In this document: piece after piece, positions 1 to 8,789 of the stretch
How the letters are laid out: the number at the start of each line of letters is the position of its first letter
How positions within the stretch are numbered: the stretch's first letter is position 1
From: JAICQM01 sp963781555
Lineage (GTDB): Bacteria; Chloroflexota; Limnocylindria; QHBO01
Direction: 5' to 3'
DNA length: 64,000 bases
NCBI GenBank assembly: GCA_963781555.1
Contig: CAWAGB010000006.1
Location: 496,001 to 560,000, forward strand
Position numbers and translations under genes: made by a program
The notes under the pieces: model-generated
Database searches by the model: none
What the model saw: only the letters and a program-made list of their open reading frames with translations
Told to the model about the DNA's origin: nothing

Positions 1-1026
1 AACCTGCGCGCCGCCCTCCGCTGGACGAACGACGATCCGGATGGGGCCGACGCGGAGCTGAGCCTGGTCTCCGGCCTGTGGCGCTTCTGGGAGGTGCGGG
101 GCGAGTTCACCGAGGGCGGCGCCTGGCTCCAGCGGGCCCTGGCGCGGGTGGGCGGTGAGGTCTCACCGCGGCGCGCCAGCGCCCTCACCGGTGCCGGGGT
201 GCTGGCCGCTCAGCGTGGTGACTACGACGCGGCGGCGGCGTTCCACGACGCCAGCCTCCTGCTGCAGCGGGAGCTCGGCAACCCGCGCGGGGTCGCCGCC
301 GCGTGCAGCAACAGCGCCAGCGTGGCGGCCGAACGCGGTGACCTGGCCCGTGCCAGGGCGCTCTTCGAGGAGGGGATCCAGCTCACGCGTGACGCGGGCG
401 ATCCGCAGGGCGCGGCATTCACCCTGATCAACCTCGCCGACGTGGTCGCCCGCCAGGGAGACGCGGAGGAGGCGGATCGGCTCTATGCGGAGAGCATCGA
501 GGCGTTCAGGACACTTGGTGACGATTTCGGGACCGCGCACGCCATGGCGAGCCTCGCGCAGGCTGCGCGGCGGCGCGGCGATCGGGCCACGGCGCGCGCG
601 CAGTACGCCGCCGCGCTGGCCATTCACGAACGAACCGGCGACCGCAGGGCCGAGGCGCGCCTGAGCGCGCTGCTCGGCGACCTCGCCTCCGAAGAAGGCG
701 AAGCCGGCGAGGCCGAGCGCCTCTACCAGCATGCCGTCGCGACGCGTGGCGCGCTGGGTGACCGCGTCGGCGTGGCGCAGGCGCTCGAACGCCTAGCCGG
801 GGCGGCAGAGGACCGGCCGGAACGGGCCGCGGCGCTGCTCGGGGGAGCGGAGGGTATCCGCGCCGAGGTTGGGGTGCCGCTCAGCGCCGCCAACGCGCGG
901 CGGGTGGATCAGTTCCTCGAGGGTCTCGGGGCGGTGAGCGGCGCGCAGGCGGTGCGCAGCGCGTTCGCTGCCGGACGGATGGCCTCGTGGCAGGCCATCC
1001 TGGACCGGGCCGCACGCCGCGACTAG
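1..1026 (+). CDS. TPR-repeat C-terminus of a large transcriptional regulator/ATPase (5' truncated)
   Basis: The frame is open from base 1 and reads NLRAALRWTNDD then GLWRFWEVRGEFTEG. This is the kind of segment that follows the NTPase domain of LuxR/AfsR-like regulators and adenylate-cyclase-type ATPases. It continues as roughly seven Ala-rich tetratricopeptide repeats (YDAAAAFHDAS, DLARARALFEEG, DAEEADRLYAES, RATARAQYAAAL, EAGEAERLYQHA). Only the protein-interaction part is visible. The DNA-binding or cyclase end lies outside the window, so the output of the protein cannot be told. Its TAG stop lies inside the CTAG it shares with the convergent DUF4242 gene. Confidence 0.75.
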   Translation, partial: NLRAALRWTNDDPDGADAELSLVSGLWRFWEVRGEFTEGGAWLQRALARVGGEVSPRRASALTGAGVLAAQRGDYDAAAAFHDASLLLQRELGNPRGVAAACSNSASVAAERGDLARARALFEEGIQLTRDAGDPQGAAFTLINLADVVARQGDAEEADRLYAESIEAFRTLGDDFGTAHAMASLAQAARRRGDRATARAQYAAALAIHERTGDRRAEARLSALLGDLASEEGEAGEAERLYQHAVATRGALGDRVGVAQALERLAGAAEDRPERAAALLGGAEGIRAEVGVPLSAANARRVDQFLEGLGAVSGAQAVRSAFAAGRMASWQAILDRAARRD

Positions 1027-1274
1027 GCGCCTTCGGTGACGGCCACCAGGCGATCGGCGACGAGGCCGTGCGCCTCACTGTGCACGTGGTTGGCGGCTTC
1101 GGCGGTCGGGGCGTCGACCAGGCAGAAAACCTTGCCGGTCGCCTCGTCGAACCAGTAACGCAGGTACGTGACGCCGTACTGCGGCCCGACCTCGACATCA
1201 CGGGCGTGCGCGTCGGCCAGGCCGGCCGCGGTCAGGCCAGGGATGAACTCGTGCTCATCAAGGAAGAGTGGCAT
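1023..1274 (-). CDS. DUF4242 small protein (SCO4226-type nickel-binding-like)
   Basis: This 83-residue protein starts MPLFLDEHEF and contains a central ARDVEVGPQYGVTYLRYW segment followed by GKVFCLVDAPTAEAANHVH. These are the hallmarks of the DUF4242 ferredoxin-like fold, in which the Streptomyces member SCO4226 binds nickel. The VHSEAHG stretch supplies conserved histidines. A Shine-Dalgarno-like GGGAGCC precedes the ATG, so this gene probably has a leader. The physiological role is unknown. Confidence 0.75.
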   Translation of the reverse strand: MPLFLDEHEFIPGLTAAGLADAHARDVEVGPQYGVTYLRYWFDEATGKVFCLVDAPTAEAANHVHSEAHGLVADRLVAVTEGA

Positions 1275-1400
1275 GGCTGGCTCCCGGTGCTCTGTTGGTT
1301 GCGCGGTGTATTCACCGCCGCGGATTCTAGGCCGATCGGCCGCCTGCGGCTATCCACTCCCCGACAACGCATGAGTCGCCCATCTGTCACGATCCGGCAC

Positions 1401-2016
1401 ATGTCGCCGCTCCAGCGCCCCTCGCGCGACGAGGTGGCCGTCTTTCCGTCGCGCGCCGACTTCGTGGCCTGGCTGGAGGAGCACCACGCCACGAGCGATG
1501 GCCTCTGGGTCGGCTACTACCGCAAGGGGATCGAGCAAGTCATCGGTCAGCTACGAGGAGGCAGTCGAGGCGGGTCTCGCGTTCGGCTGGGTCGACTCGC
1601 TCACCTACCGCGTCGACGACGAGGTGCATACCAACCGCTTCACGCCCCGCCGGAAGGGCAGCAACTGGAGCCTGGTCAACGTGGCGCGGATGGAACGCCT
1701 GATCGCGACGGGCGAGGCGCGCCCCGCCGGCGTGGCCGCGTTCGAGGCGCGCACGCCGGCACGCACCGGCGTGTATTCGTACGAGTCGGCGCCGCGCGAC
1801 CTCCCGCCGGCCGAGCGCCGGCGACTGCACCACAACGCCGCGGCGCGGTCCTTCTGGGAGGCGCAGTCCGCGTCGTACCGGCGCGGTGCCACCCATTGGG
1901 TCCTGTCGGCGAAGCGGCCGGAGACGCGAGACCGGCGCCTGGCAACCCTTATCGAGGACTCCGCTGCCGGGCGGCTGATCAAGCCGCTCGCACGCGACCC
2001 GCGCCGGGGGCGGTGA
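1401..2016 (+). pseudogene. YdeI/OmpD-associated family protein, broken by a +1 frameshift
   Basis: The N-terminal part (MSPLQRPSRDEVAVF, then FVAWLEEHHATSDGLWVGYYRKG) reads in one frame from ATG 1401. The rest (SSVSYEEAVEAGLAFGWVDS, RFTPRRKGSNWS, LIATGEARPAG, KRPETRDRR) reads in the next frame. Deleting the A at 1530 after the GGGG run restores a continuous YdeI-family protein of about 205 residues. YdeI members are cytoplasmic proteins linked to bacteriocin or polymyxin tolerance, and their biochemistry is unclear. All family landmarks survive on both sides, so the break is recent or a base-calling insertion. An in-frame ATG at 1371 is an alternative start. Confidence 0.7.
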
Positions 2017-2096
2017 CCGCCCGCGATCGCTGGGAGTGTCGCCTGCCGGACAGCTCAACGGTCGGCTGACCCCTAGGCAAGCGCTCGCAGGCGGCG

Positions 2097-2102
2097 TACG
2101 TT
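2097..2102 (+). promoter_or_regulatory. TANNNT -10 box (leaderless start of PPOX gene)
   Basis: TACGTT ends 7 nt before the ATG at 2110. No Shine-Dalgarno sequence fits in between. Confidence 0.45.
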
Positions 2103-2109
2103 GCCCGCC

Positions 2110-2697
2110 ATGAGCACTCCACTGCCACAGCCGGGCACTCCTCTCGAGCACCGGCTGCGTACCGAGTCGACCGTGTGGCTCAGCTCCACGCGCCCCGATG
2201 GCCGGCCGCACGTCGTGCCGGTATGGTTCAACTGGGACGGATCCGGCTTCGACCTGTTCAGCAAGCCCAACGCCCAGAAGGTCCGCAACCTCCGCGAGCA
2301 CCCTGAGGTGATGCTCGCCGTCGGCCGTCCAGAGCACGAGTGGGAGGTCGAGCTGGTGGAGGGCACGGCCACCGTGCTGGAGGCCCCCACCGAGGCGGTG
2401 ATCGTGCCGACCATGTTCGAGAAGTACGCCGCGCTCATGGCGCGTGCCGCGCTCGACCGCCAGACGTTCGTGGCCACCTACTGCCAGCCGGTGCGCATCA
2501 GCCCCACCCGCTTCCTGGGATACGGCGGCAAGGGCTGGACCGATCCCGCCCTCTCCCCTGATGGCGAGGACGACGTGACTGGCCATCTCAGCCTGCCTCG
2601 TCCGCTCGGCGACGCGCATCGACGCCTGCTGGCCGAGATCCGCCGTCTCGCGGCGGTTCAGGGCCGGCCGGCGGAGTCGGTCGCCCTCGACGACTGA
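2110..2697 (+). CDS. PPOX-class flavin/F420-dependent oxidoreductase
   Basis: This 195-residue split-barrel protein carries the signature TVWLSSTRPDGRPHVVPVWF, then NAQKVRNLREHPEVMLAVG. That pattern is typical of the pyridoxamine-phosphate-oxidase-like superfamily, specifically the actinobacterial/Chloroflexota PPOX-class F420-dependent enzymes similar to Rv3369. Cofactor (FMN or F420) and substrate cannot be decided from sequence. ATG 2110 is preferred over an upstream TTG at 2101 because of the -10-like hexamer just before it. It lies 21 bp upstream of malate synthase on the same strand, but that gene has its own promoter-like box. Confidence 0.75.
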   Translation: MSTPLPQPGTPLEHRLRTESTVWLSSTRPDGRPHVVPVWFNWDGSGFDLFSKPNAQKVRNLREHPEVMLAVGRPEHEWEVELVEGTATVLEAPTEAVIVPTMFEKYAALMARAALDRQTFVATYCQPVRISPTRFLGYGGKGWTDPALSPDGEDDVTGHLSLPRPLGDAHRRLLAEIRRLAAVQGRPAESVALDD

Positions 2698-2706
2698 TCC
2701 GCACGG

Positions 2707-2712
2707 TATGGT
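2707..2712 (+). promoter_or_regulatory. TANNNT -10 box (leaderless start of aceB)
   Basis: TATGGT ends 6 nt before the GTG start at 2719. Confidence 0.45.
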
Positions 2713-2718
2713 GAGTGG

Positions 2719-4284
<1,566 letters not shown>

Positions 4285-4288
4285 GCGC

Positions 4289-4765
4289 TCAACGTCGTCG
4301 CCGCGCACGCTCGACAGGTCGCGGTGCCACCGGCGGCCCCAGCATGTCGTCGATGATGCGCCGGTACCGGATGCCCGACGAGTGGCGCCGGAGCCAGCGC
4401 AGGTAGTCGGGGTCGGCCTTCGCCACCTGCCCGAGCGTCGTCCCGGCGTAGCGTCCGAAGTCGATGATCGGGCTCGCGTCGGTTGTGGCCGGCCGTCGGG
4501 CTGTCGGGCTGACAGCCACGCGATCATGGAGGAAGGTGGGGATCGGCACCTTCGGCAAGCGCTCGTGATCGTAGACCGACCGCCGCGCGGGATCTCGGAG
4601 GACCGCGTAGGCGTCGTTGAGCTCGGCCATTGCTCGACCGCTCGAGCCAGGCTCGCGGTCAGGATGGCGAAGACGCGCCAGCGCCCGGAACGCGGCGTCG
4701 ATCACCTCGGGCACGGCGAGCGGATCGACCTGCAGGATCGCGTACGCGTCGCGGTTGGCATTCAT
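4289..4765 (-). CDS. J-domain protein with a C-terminal ExoX/DUF3820-like zinc-finger-type domain
   Basis: This 158-residue protein begins MNANRDAYAILQVDP. Residues 1-60 form a J-domain with an intact HPD at 34-36 (RLRHPDREPG) and the helix IV-like AVLRDPARRSVYDHE, so it could stimulate an Hsp70 ATPase. The C-terminal block FGRYAGTTLGQVAKADPDYL then WLRRHSSG resembles the short domain at the end of exonuclease X and DUF3820 proteins. A paralogous C-terminal block is encoded at 63507-63830. The ATG at 4765 is preferred over 4801 because TACCGT sits 6 nt upstream of it. The client and partner chaperone are unknown. Confidence 0.65.
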   Translation of the reverse strand: MNANRDAYAILQVDPLAVPEVIDAAFRALARLRHPDREPGSSGRAMAELNDAYAVLRDPARRSVYDHERLPKVPIPTFLHDRVAVSPTARRPATTDASPIIDFGRYAGTTLGQVAKADPDYLRWLRRHSSGIRYRRIIDDMLGPPVAPRPVERARRRR

Positions 4766-4771
4766 GCCAGG

Positions 4772-4777
4772 ACGGTA
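4772..4777 (-). promoter_or_regulatory. TANNNT -10 box (leaderless start of J-domain gene)
   Basis: On the minus strand TACCGT lies 6 nt before the ATG at 4765. Confidence 0.4.
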
Positions 4778-4801
4778 GGCCACGCTCGCCGAAAGCACCA
4801 T

Positions 4802-4987
4802 GTGCCCAATGCCGCGGGCTGGGAAGCCAATCGGCCGATTCTGGGTCTGGTGGTTGCAGCACGCCTGTGGTAGGCTGCAGGAACAACGCCCGCGAATCGG
4901 GCTACAGCACGCGGCACAACGACACTCCTCTCACGGTTTTCGGCGAGAAAGGTTCGCTGCAGCCGCTCGAGAAGGAGCTTTTTTCTT
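4802..4987 (+). other. 186-bp intergenic leader of the zinc-ribbon gene, with small dyads
   Basis: No gene is seen. It holds a perfect 12-bp palindrome AATCGGCCGATT at 4829-4840, a TGCAGC/GCTGCA inverted repeat around 4855-4880 and a small GCCCG/CGGGC hairpin near 4890. A candidate -10 TAGGCT overlaps the second dyad. If that is the promoter, the downstream transcript has an unusually long leader (about 100 nt) for this genome. Confidence 0.35.
4971..4979 (+). promoter_or_regulatory. Strong ribosome binding site supporting a TTG start
   Basis: GAAGGAGC lies about 10 nt before the TTG at 4988 and fixes the start of the zinc-ribbon protein. It is followed by a T-rich stretch, rare in this GC-rich window. 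Confidence 0.6.
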
Positions 4988-5332
4988 TTGTACACCTATA
5001 CGGACAAGACCCTGACGTGCGTCGATTGCAATCAGGAGTTCACGTTCACCGCGACGGATCAGCAGTTCTACGCTGATCGTCAGTTCAGCGAGCCGCGCCG
5101 ATGTGCGGCCTGCCGAGCCGCCAAGAAGGCCGCCCGTGGCGAGTCCGGTGGCACCTACGGCAACGGTGGCAGCGCCGGCGGTTTCCGCAGTGGCGGTGGC
5201 GCCGGCTACGGTGGCCAGCGCGAGATGTTCAGCGCGACGTGCGACAACTGTGGCCGCGAGGCCCAGGTCCCGTTCCGCCCGAGCGGCTCGAAGCCGGTCT
5301 ACTGCGCGGACTGCTTCGCTTCCCGACGCTAG
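4988..5332 (+). CDS. Double zinc-ribbon protein (zf-trcl + CxxC-x17-CxxC)
   Basis: This 114-residue protein begins MYTYTDKTLTCVDCNQEF. The first ribbon uses CVDC (11-14) and CAAC (38-41). A Gly/Ser-rich linker of about 30 residues follows, then a second ribbon CDNC...CADC with 17 residues between the pairs, which is the CxxC-x17-CxxC family. Such proteins are common and often highly expressed in Chloroflexota, but have no assigned function; nucleic-acid binding is a guess. The TTG start is supported by a good SD. A strong stem-loop terminator follows directly, so it is monocistronic. Confidence 0.75.
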   Translation: MYTYTDKTLTCVDCNQEFTFTATDQQFYADRQFSEPRRCAACRAAKKAARGESGGTYGNGGSAGGFRSGGGAGYGGQREMFSATCDNCGREAQVPFRPSGSKPVYCADCFASRR

Positions 5333-5352
5333 TCGCGGCGACGCAACCAACG

Positions 5353-5385
5353 AAGAAGCCCGGTGGCACTGCCACCGGGCTTCTT
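5353..5385 (+). terminator. Intrinsic terminator, probably bidirectional
   Basis: Two perfect 16-nt arms (AAGAAGCCCGGTGGCA and its complement) are separated by one base, so the real loop includes the inner pairs. The symmetric A/T ends let it serve both the zinc-ribbon gene and the convergent gene at 5404-5934. Confidence 0.8.
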
Positions 5386-5403
5386 GCTGTCCGGAATCTC
5401 CGC

Positions 5404-5934
5404 CTATGCGTCCGCGGTGGTGACCTCGGAGGTCGTCACCTCGGCGACCGCCGTGTTCCACTCGGACGCCCACGGATAGCGACGGCTGGTCGACTCCAGA
5501 ACATCCAGCAGGTCCTGGCGTGCCGCGTCCAGCGATGCCTGGATGCGTGCCAGCTCGTCCGCCTGGGCGCCGTCCGGGCGCGCTTGCTCCGACTTCACCG
5601 CGGCCGTAACCCGGCGATATGCCTGGATCCCGTCGTTCGCGGCGCGGGTGATCTGGTTCGTCGTCTCGCGAAGCAGCCGCATCCGCTCCCCCTCCGATCG
5701 CTCGACTGCGAGCTGCCGGTCGAGGGTCTGGTTCAGCTCGTCGATGTGGGCGGTGGCGCGCTGGAGGACGCGAAGGTCGCTCGTTCGGCGTCCTAGCCGG
5801 GTGGTCGGAACAGGCAAATCGGGTCTCCAAAGCGGTCGCGGCGCGGACGACAGGCGCTGCGAGGGGCCCTCAGCGTACTCCGATTCAAGGTCCCGCGGTC
5901 CGCGGATGCCATTCGGGACCGATTTCGTGCTCAT
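5404..5934 (-). CDS. Hypothetical protein with a helical/coiled-coil core
   Basis: This 176-residue protein has no recognised domain. The first 50 residues are Pro/Arg-rich and look disordered. Residues of about 55-150 are almost entirely helical with heptad-like spacing (LQRATAHIDELNQTLDRQL, ERMRLLRETTNQITRAAND, LARIQASLDAARQDLLDVLE). There is no signal peptide or membrane segment. It ends at the bidirectional terminator. The start could lie further in, and function is unknown. Confidence 0.5.
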   Translation of the reverse strand: MSTKSVPNGIRGPRDLESEYAEGPSQRLSSAPRPLWRPDLPVPTTRLGRRTSDLRVLQRATAHIDELNQTLDRQLAVERSEGERMRLLRETTNQITRAANDGIQAYRRVTAAVKSEQARPDGAQADELARIQASLDAARQDLLDVLESTSRRYPWASEWNTAVAEVTTSEVTTADA

Positions 5935-5986
5935 TCGGCACGCCCTCGCCGCGGTTGCGGCCCATCACGGAGGTCTGGAACGCCTC

Positions 5987-6745
5987 CTAGCGTGCGCGGA
6001 ACTGCAGGCCGCTGCCGGCCTCGGGCTCGAAGGTCAGCGTCCTGCCGTCGATGCGGGCCGCGAAGCCGCCGTCGATCACGCCCATCACGACGTCTTCCGC
6101 GCTGCTGGCCAGGTCGGGCGACGCGCACCTCCTCGCCGTCAGGCTGATGTCGGTGACCAGGATGCGGGGGCCATCCGCGCGCCAGCGGCCGTCCCACGTG
6201 GTGCAGCCGGCGCCGCCGGCGACGGTGCCGTCTGCGGCAAACGTCATCGACACATGATCGAAATCGGTCCCGTTGGAGGCGGTTCCGTCGCGCTCGACTG
6301 TCTCGAGCTGCCAGCGCGTACCCACCAGCGCCGCGTCGGTTGGCGGGGAGACCTCCGCGTAGGTGAGCTCGACGTCCGTGCCGGAGAGCGTGAGGCGCTC
6401 CCCGCCGCGCCGCCAGCGCGTGACCTCGCCCAAGGCGGCGAGGTAGGCCGTTTCGAGGGCCATGACAGGCTGATCACAGCCCATCTCCGTCCCCCCGATG
6501 CCCGTGAACCGCGCCCCGCTGCCGGTGCGTTCGAGGTCGGCGAAGTAGGCGTTGCAGGCCGACCGCCCGCCGGCCGTGGCACCGTCCACGGTAAGGGTGA
6601 CGGGCGCGTCGTCGCGCACGTCGACAGGGCTCCCCTGCCAGCTGCCGGAGACGAGACGCCACTCGCCGTCGAGCGCGCCGCTTACCGGCAGAATCGATGA
6701 GCACCCGCTCAGGAGGAACGCGGCGAGGAGGACGAGGTTACGCAT
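5987..6745 (-). CDS. Lipoprotein with two META (HslJ-like) domains
   Basis: The ATG at 6745 opens a lipoprotein signal MRNLVLLAAFLLSGCSS, with lipobox LLSG-C and the modified Cys at residue 15. The 252-residue protein then has two META domains in tandem: GEWRLVSGSW...GRSACNAYFADLE...GGTEMGCD, and VGTRWQLETVE...GGAGCTTWDGRW...TARRCASP. Each carries the G-x-x-x-C-N/T and late-Cys pattern of HslJ-type domains. It is expected to sit outside the membrane. META proteins are linked to stress or novobiocin tolerance, without known chemistry. Confidence 0.75.
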   Translation of the reverse strand: MRNLVLLAAFLLSGCSSILPVSGALDGEWRLVSGSWQGSPVDVRDDAPVTLTVDGATAGGRSACNAYFADLERTGSGARFTGIGGTEMGCDQPVMALETAYLAALGEVTRWRRGGERLTLSGTDVELTYAEVSPPTDAALVGTRWQLETVERDGTASNGTDFDHVSMTFAADGTVAGGAGCTTWDGRWRADGPRILVTDISLTARRCASPDLASSAEDVVMGVIDGGFAARIDGRTLTFEPEAGSGLQFRAR

Positions 6746-6783
6746 GCCCGAGTGACGCGGCCGGCGGTCCGTCGGTTCCTCGG

Positions 6784-7314
6784 TCAGCCGCGCGGGTACG
6801 TGTCGCGCAGCCAGGCGATGTGCGAGCGATGCTCCGCCTCGTGCTGCAGCAGGTGGTGCAGCACCCACCCCGGCGAGACGTCGTAGCGGGTCCGCATCCG
6901 TGCGGCGTGGAGCTCCTCGGGGGGCATCGCCCGCAGCTCCTCGATGAGAAACGCGCGGATTTGCGCCAATCGGTCCAGATGTTGGTCGAGCGACTGCCCG
7001 TCGACGCGGGTCAGGCGTCCATCGTCGTCACGGTCCGTGAACGGGAGCAGGTCGCCCATCCAGTCGGGAAGGGCATCCCGACCCTGGATGTCATCCAGCA
7101 GCCAGTCCGCCTCGATGAGTGCGATGTGATACAGCAGCGCCCCGATGCTGTTGAGCGGCGCATCCGGCCGCCAATCGACCATCTCGGACGTCACGCTCTC
7201 CAGCTCGCGCAGCGTGTCGCGACGTGCGTCCTCGAGGGCGGCCAGCCAGCGGCCCACCTCCGGCTCGGGTCCCGGCGGCTCGAGGGTCAGGCGCTCACGC
7301 GGGGCATCGGTCAT
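6784..7314 (-). CDS. DinB superfamily protein
   Basis: This 176-residue four-helix-bundle protein has LLYHIALIEADWLLDD and, near the end, HHLLQHEAEHRSHIAWLR. Those histidines form the metal site of DinB/YfiT-type enzymes, a superfamily that includes thiol-dependent transferases and maleylpyruvate isomerases. Its ATG overlaps the TGA of the upstream amidohydrolase by four bases, so the two are translationally coupled. The substrate is unknown. Confidence 0.75.
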   Translation of the reverse strand: MTDAPRERLTLEPPGPEPEVGRWLAALEDARRDTLRELESVTSEMVDWRPDAPLNSIGALLYHIALIEADWLLDDIQGRDALPDWMGDLLPFTDRDDDGRLTRVDGQSLDQHLDRLAQIRAFLIEELRAMPPEELHAARMRTRYDVSPGWVLHHLLQHEAEHRSHIAWLRDTYPRG

Positions 7315-8699
7315 CGGGCGAGCGTACGCTCCACGAAGCGGCCGAGCGAGGCGGATTCGGTCGTCCCCAGCTCGTGGCCGCGCAGGAACACCCGCACCGG
7401 CGTGCCGGAGACGGTCAGCCCCTCGAACGGCGTGTAGTCGCTGGTGTGGTGCAGCGCCCCCTGGCTGATGGTGCGGCGCGCGGCCGGGTCGAGGAGGACC
7501 AGGTCGGCATCGGCACCGACCTCGATCCGGCCTTTCGCCGCCAGGCCGAAGAGCCGCGCCGGCGTTGCCGACAGCACCTCGACCACCCGCTCGGGAGACA
7601 GGCGACCCCGTCCGACCCCCTCCGACCACAGGACCGCGAGCAGCGTCTCGATTCCCGGGCCGCCGTTGCTGATATCCGGGAACGGCGGCGCGGGCACCTG
7701 CTTCTCCACCTCCACCCGATCCGGAACGTGGTCGGAGCCGACGACGTCGAGGCTCCCGTCGCGCAGGCCGGCCCACAGGGCGTCGACATCGGCCTGTGAG
7801 CGCAACGGCGGTGAGATGACGCGCTTGATGACCTCAGCCTCGTCATCTGCCTCGTAGAGCGCATCGGTCAGCGTCAGGTAATGCGGGCAGGTCTCGGCGT
7901 AGACCGGCTCGCGGCGCGACTTTGCCTCAGCCACCGCCTCGAGCGCCTCCGCGCAGCTGAGGTGGACGATGTACAGCGGGGCCTCCGCTCGCCGCGCCAT
8001 GTCGATCGCCTTCCGCGTCGCCGCGGCCTCGGCGCGCGGTGGCCGCGTCGTCGCGTGATGCCGGCAGCTGACCTCGCCGCGACGCAGCGCCTCCGCCACC
8101 AGCGGGTCGATGATCGAGGGCTCCTCGCAGTGGACCTGGAGCATGCCGCCGTGTCGGCCCGCGATCCGCATGGCCGCTTCCAGGCGGTCGTCGGGGAGCC
8201 GGAAGTCATACACCATGAACGCCTTGAAGGTGGGGACGCCCGCCGCGATCAGCTCCGGCAGCTCGGTCAGCAGATCTGGCTGCTGGCCGGTGAGGACCGC
8301 ATTCAGACCGATGTCCACCGACGCCTGCCCCGCCGTCCGCTCGCGGAACTCGCGCATGCCCGCCAACGGGCTCCGCGCTCCCGCCTCGCTGATACCGGTA
8401 CCGGGGTTGTCGAACGTCAGGACGGTGGTCGTCCCGCCGAATGCGGCCGCCACGGTGTCGCGCAGGAACCGGTCCGGGGCGGTGGCATCGGGCAGGCGCA
8501 GGTGGGTGTGGACGTCGATGACCCCTGGTAGCAGGACCAGCCCATCGGCCTCGACCCGCCGTGTTGCCGCCCCGCTGAGCGACGCCCCGAGCGCCGCGAT
8601 CCGCTCCCCGTTGACGGCGACGTCTCGTGTCGCGCTACCGTCGGCGCTCACGACGGTAGCGCCGGCGATGACCAGGTCGTAGGGCTCGAGGTCGGGCAT
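7311..8699 (-). CDS. Dihydropyrimidinase/hydantoinase-type cyclic amidohydrolase (allantoinase possible)
   Basis: This 462-residue TIM-barrel amidohydrolase has the metal motif DVHTHLRLP, the carboxylatable lysine in TFKAFMVYDF, metal histidines in LQVHCEEPSI and YIVHLSCAEA, the ETCPHYLTLTD block and the catalytic SDH (VGSDHVPD). The C-terminal SDYTPFEGLTVSG resembles D-hydantoinases/dihydropyrimidinases more than AllB. The urate-to-allantoin operon begins about 4.1 kb away, so ring opening of allantoin is a plausible job. It is coupled to the DinB gene. A -10-like GACACT lies 6 nt before the ATG. Confidence 0.8.
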   Translation of the reverse strand: MPDLEPYDLVIAGATVVSADGSATRDVAVNGERIAALGASLSGAATRRVEADGLVLLPGVIDVHTHLRLPDATAPDRFLRDTVAAAFGGTTTVLTFDNPGTGISEAGARSPLAGMREFRERTAGQASVDIGLNAVLTGQQPDLLTELPELIAAGVPTFKAFMVYDFRLPDDRLEAAMRIAGRHGGMLQVHCEEPSIIDPLVAEALRRGEVSCRHHATTRPPRAEAAATRKAIDMARRAEAPLYIVHLSCAEALEAVAEAKSRREPVYAETCPHYLTLTDALYEADDEAEVIKRVISPPLRSQADVDALWAGLRDGSLDVVGSDHVPDRVEVEKQVPAPPFPDISNGGPGIETLLAVLWSEGVGRGRLSPERVVEVLSATPARLFGLAAKGRIEVGADADLVLLDPAARRTISQGALHHTSDYTPFEGLTVSGTPVRVFLRGHELGTTESASLGRFVERTLAR

Positions 8700-8789
8700 G
8701 CCGGCAGTGTCGCATTGCCGCTGATCGCTTCGCACTTCAGAATCCGGCGAAATCGCGTTGGATCGGACGCAGATGCGCGATTGAGGTGT

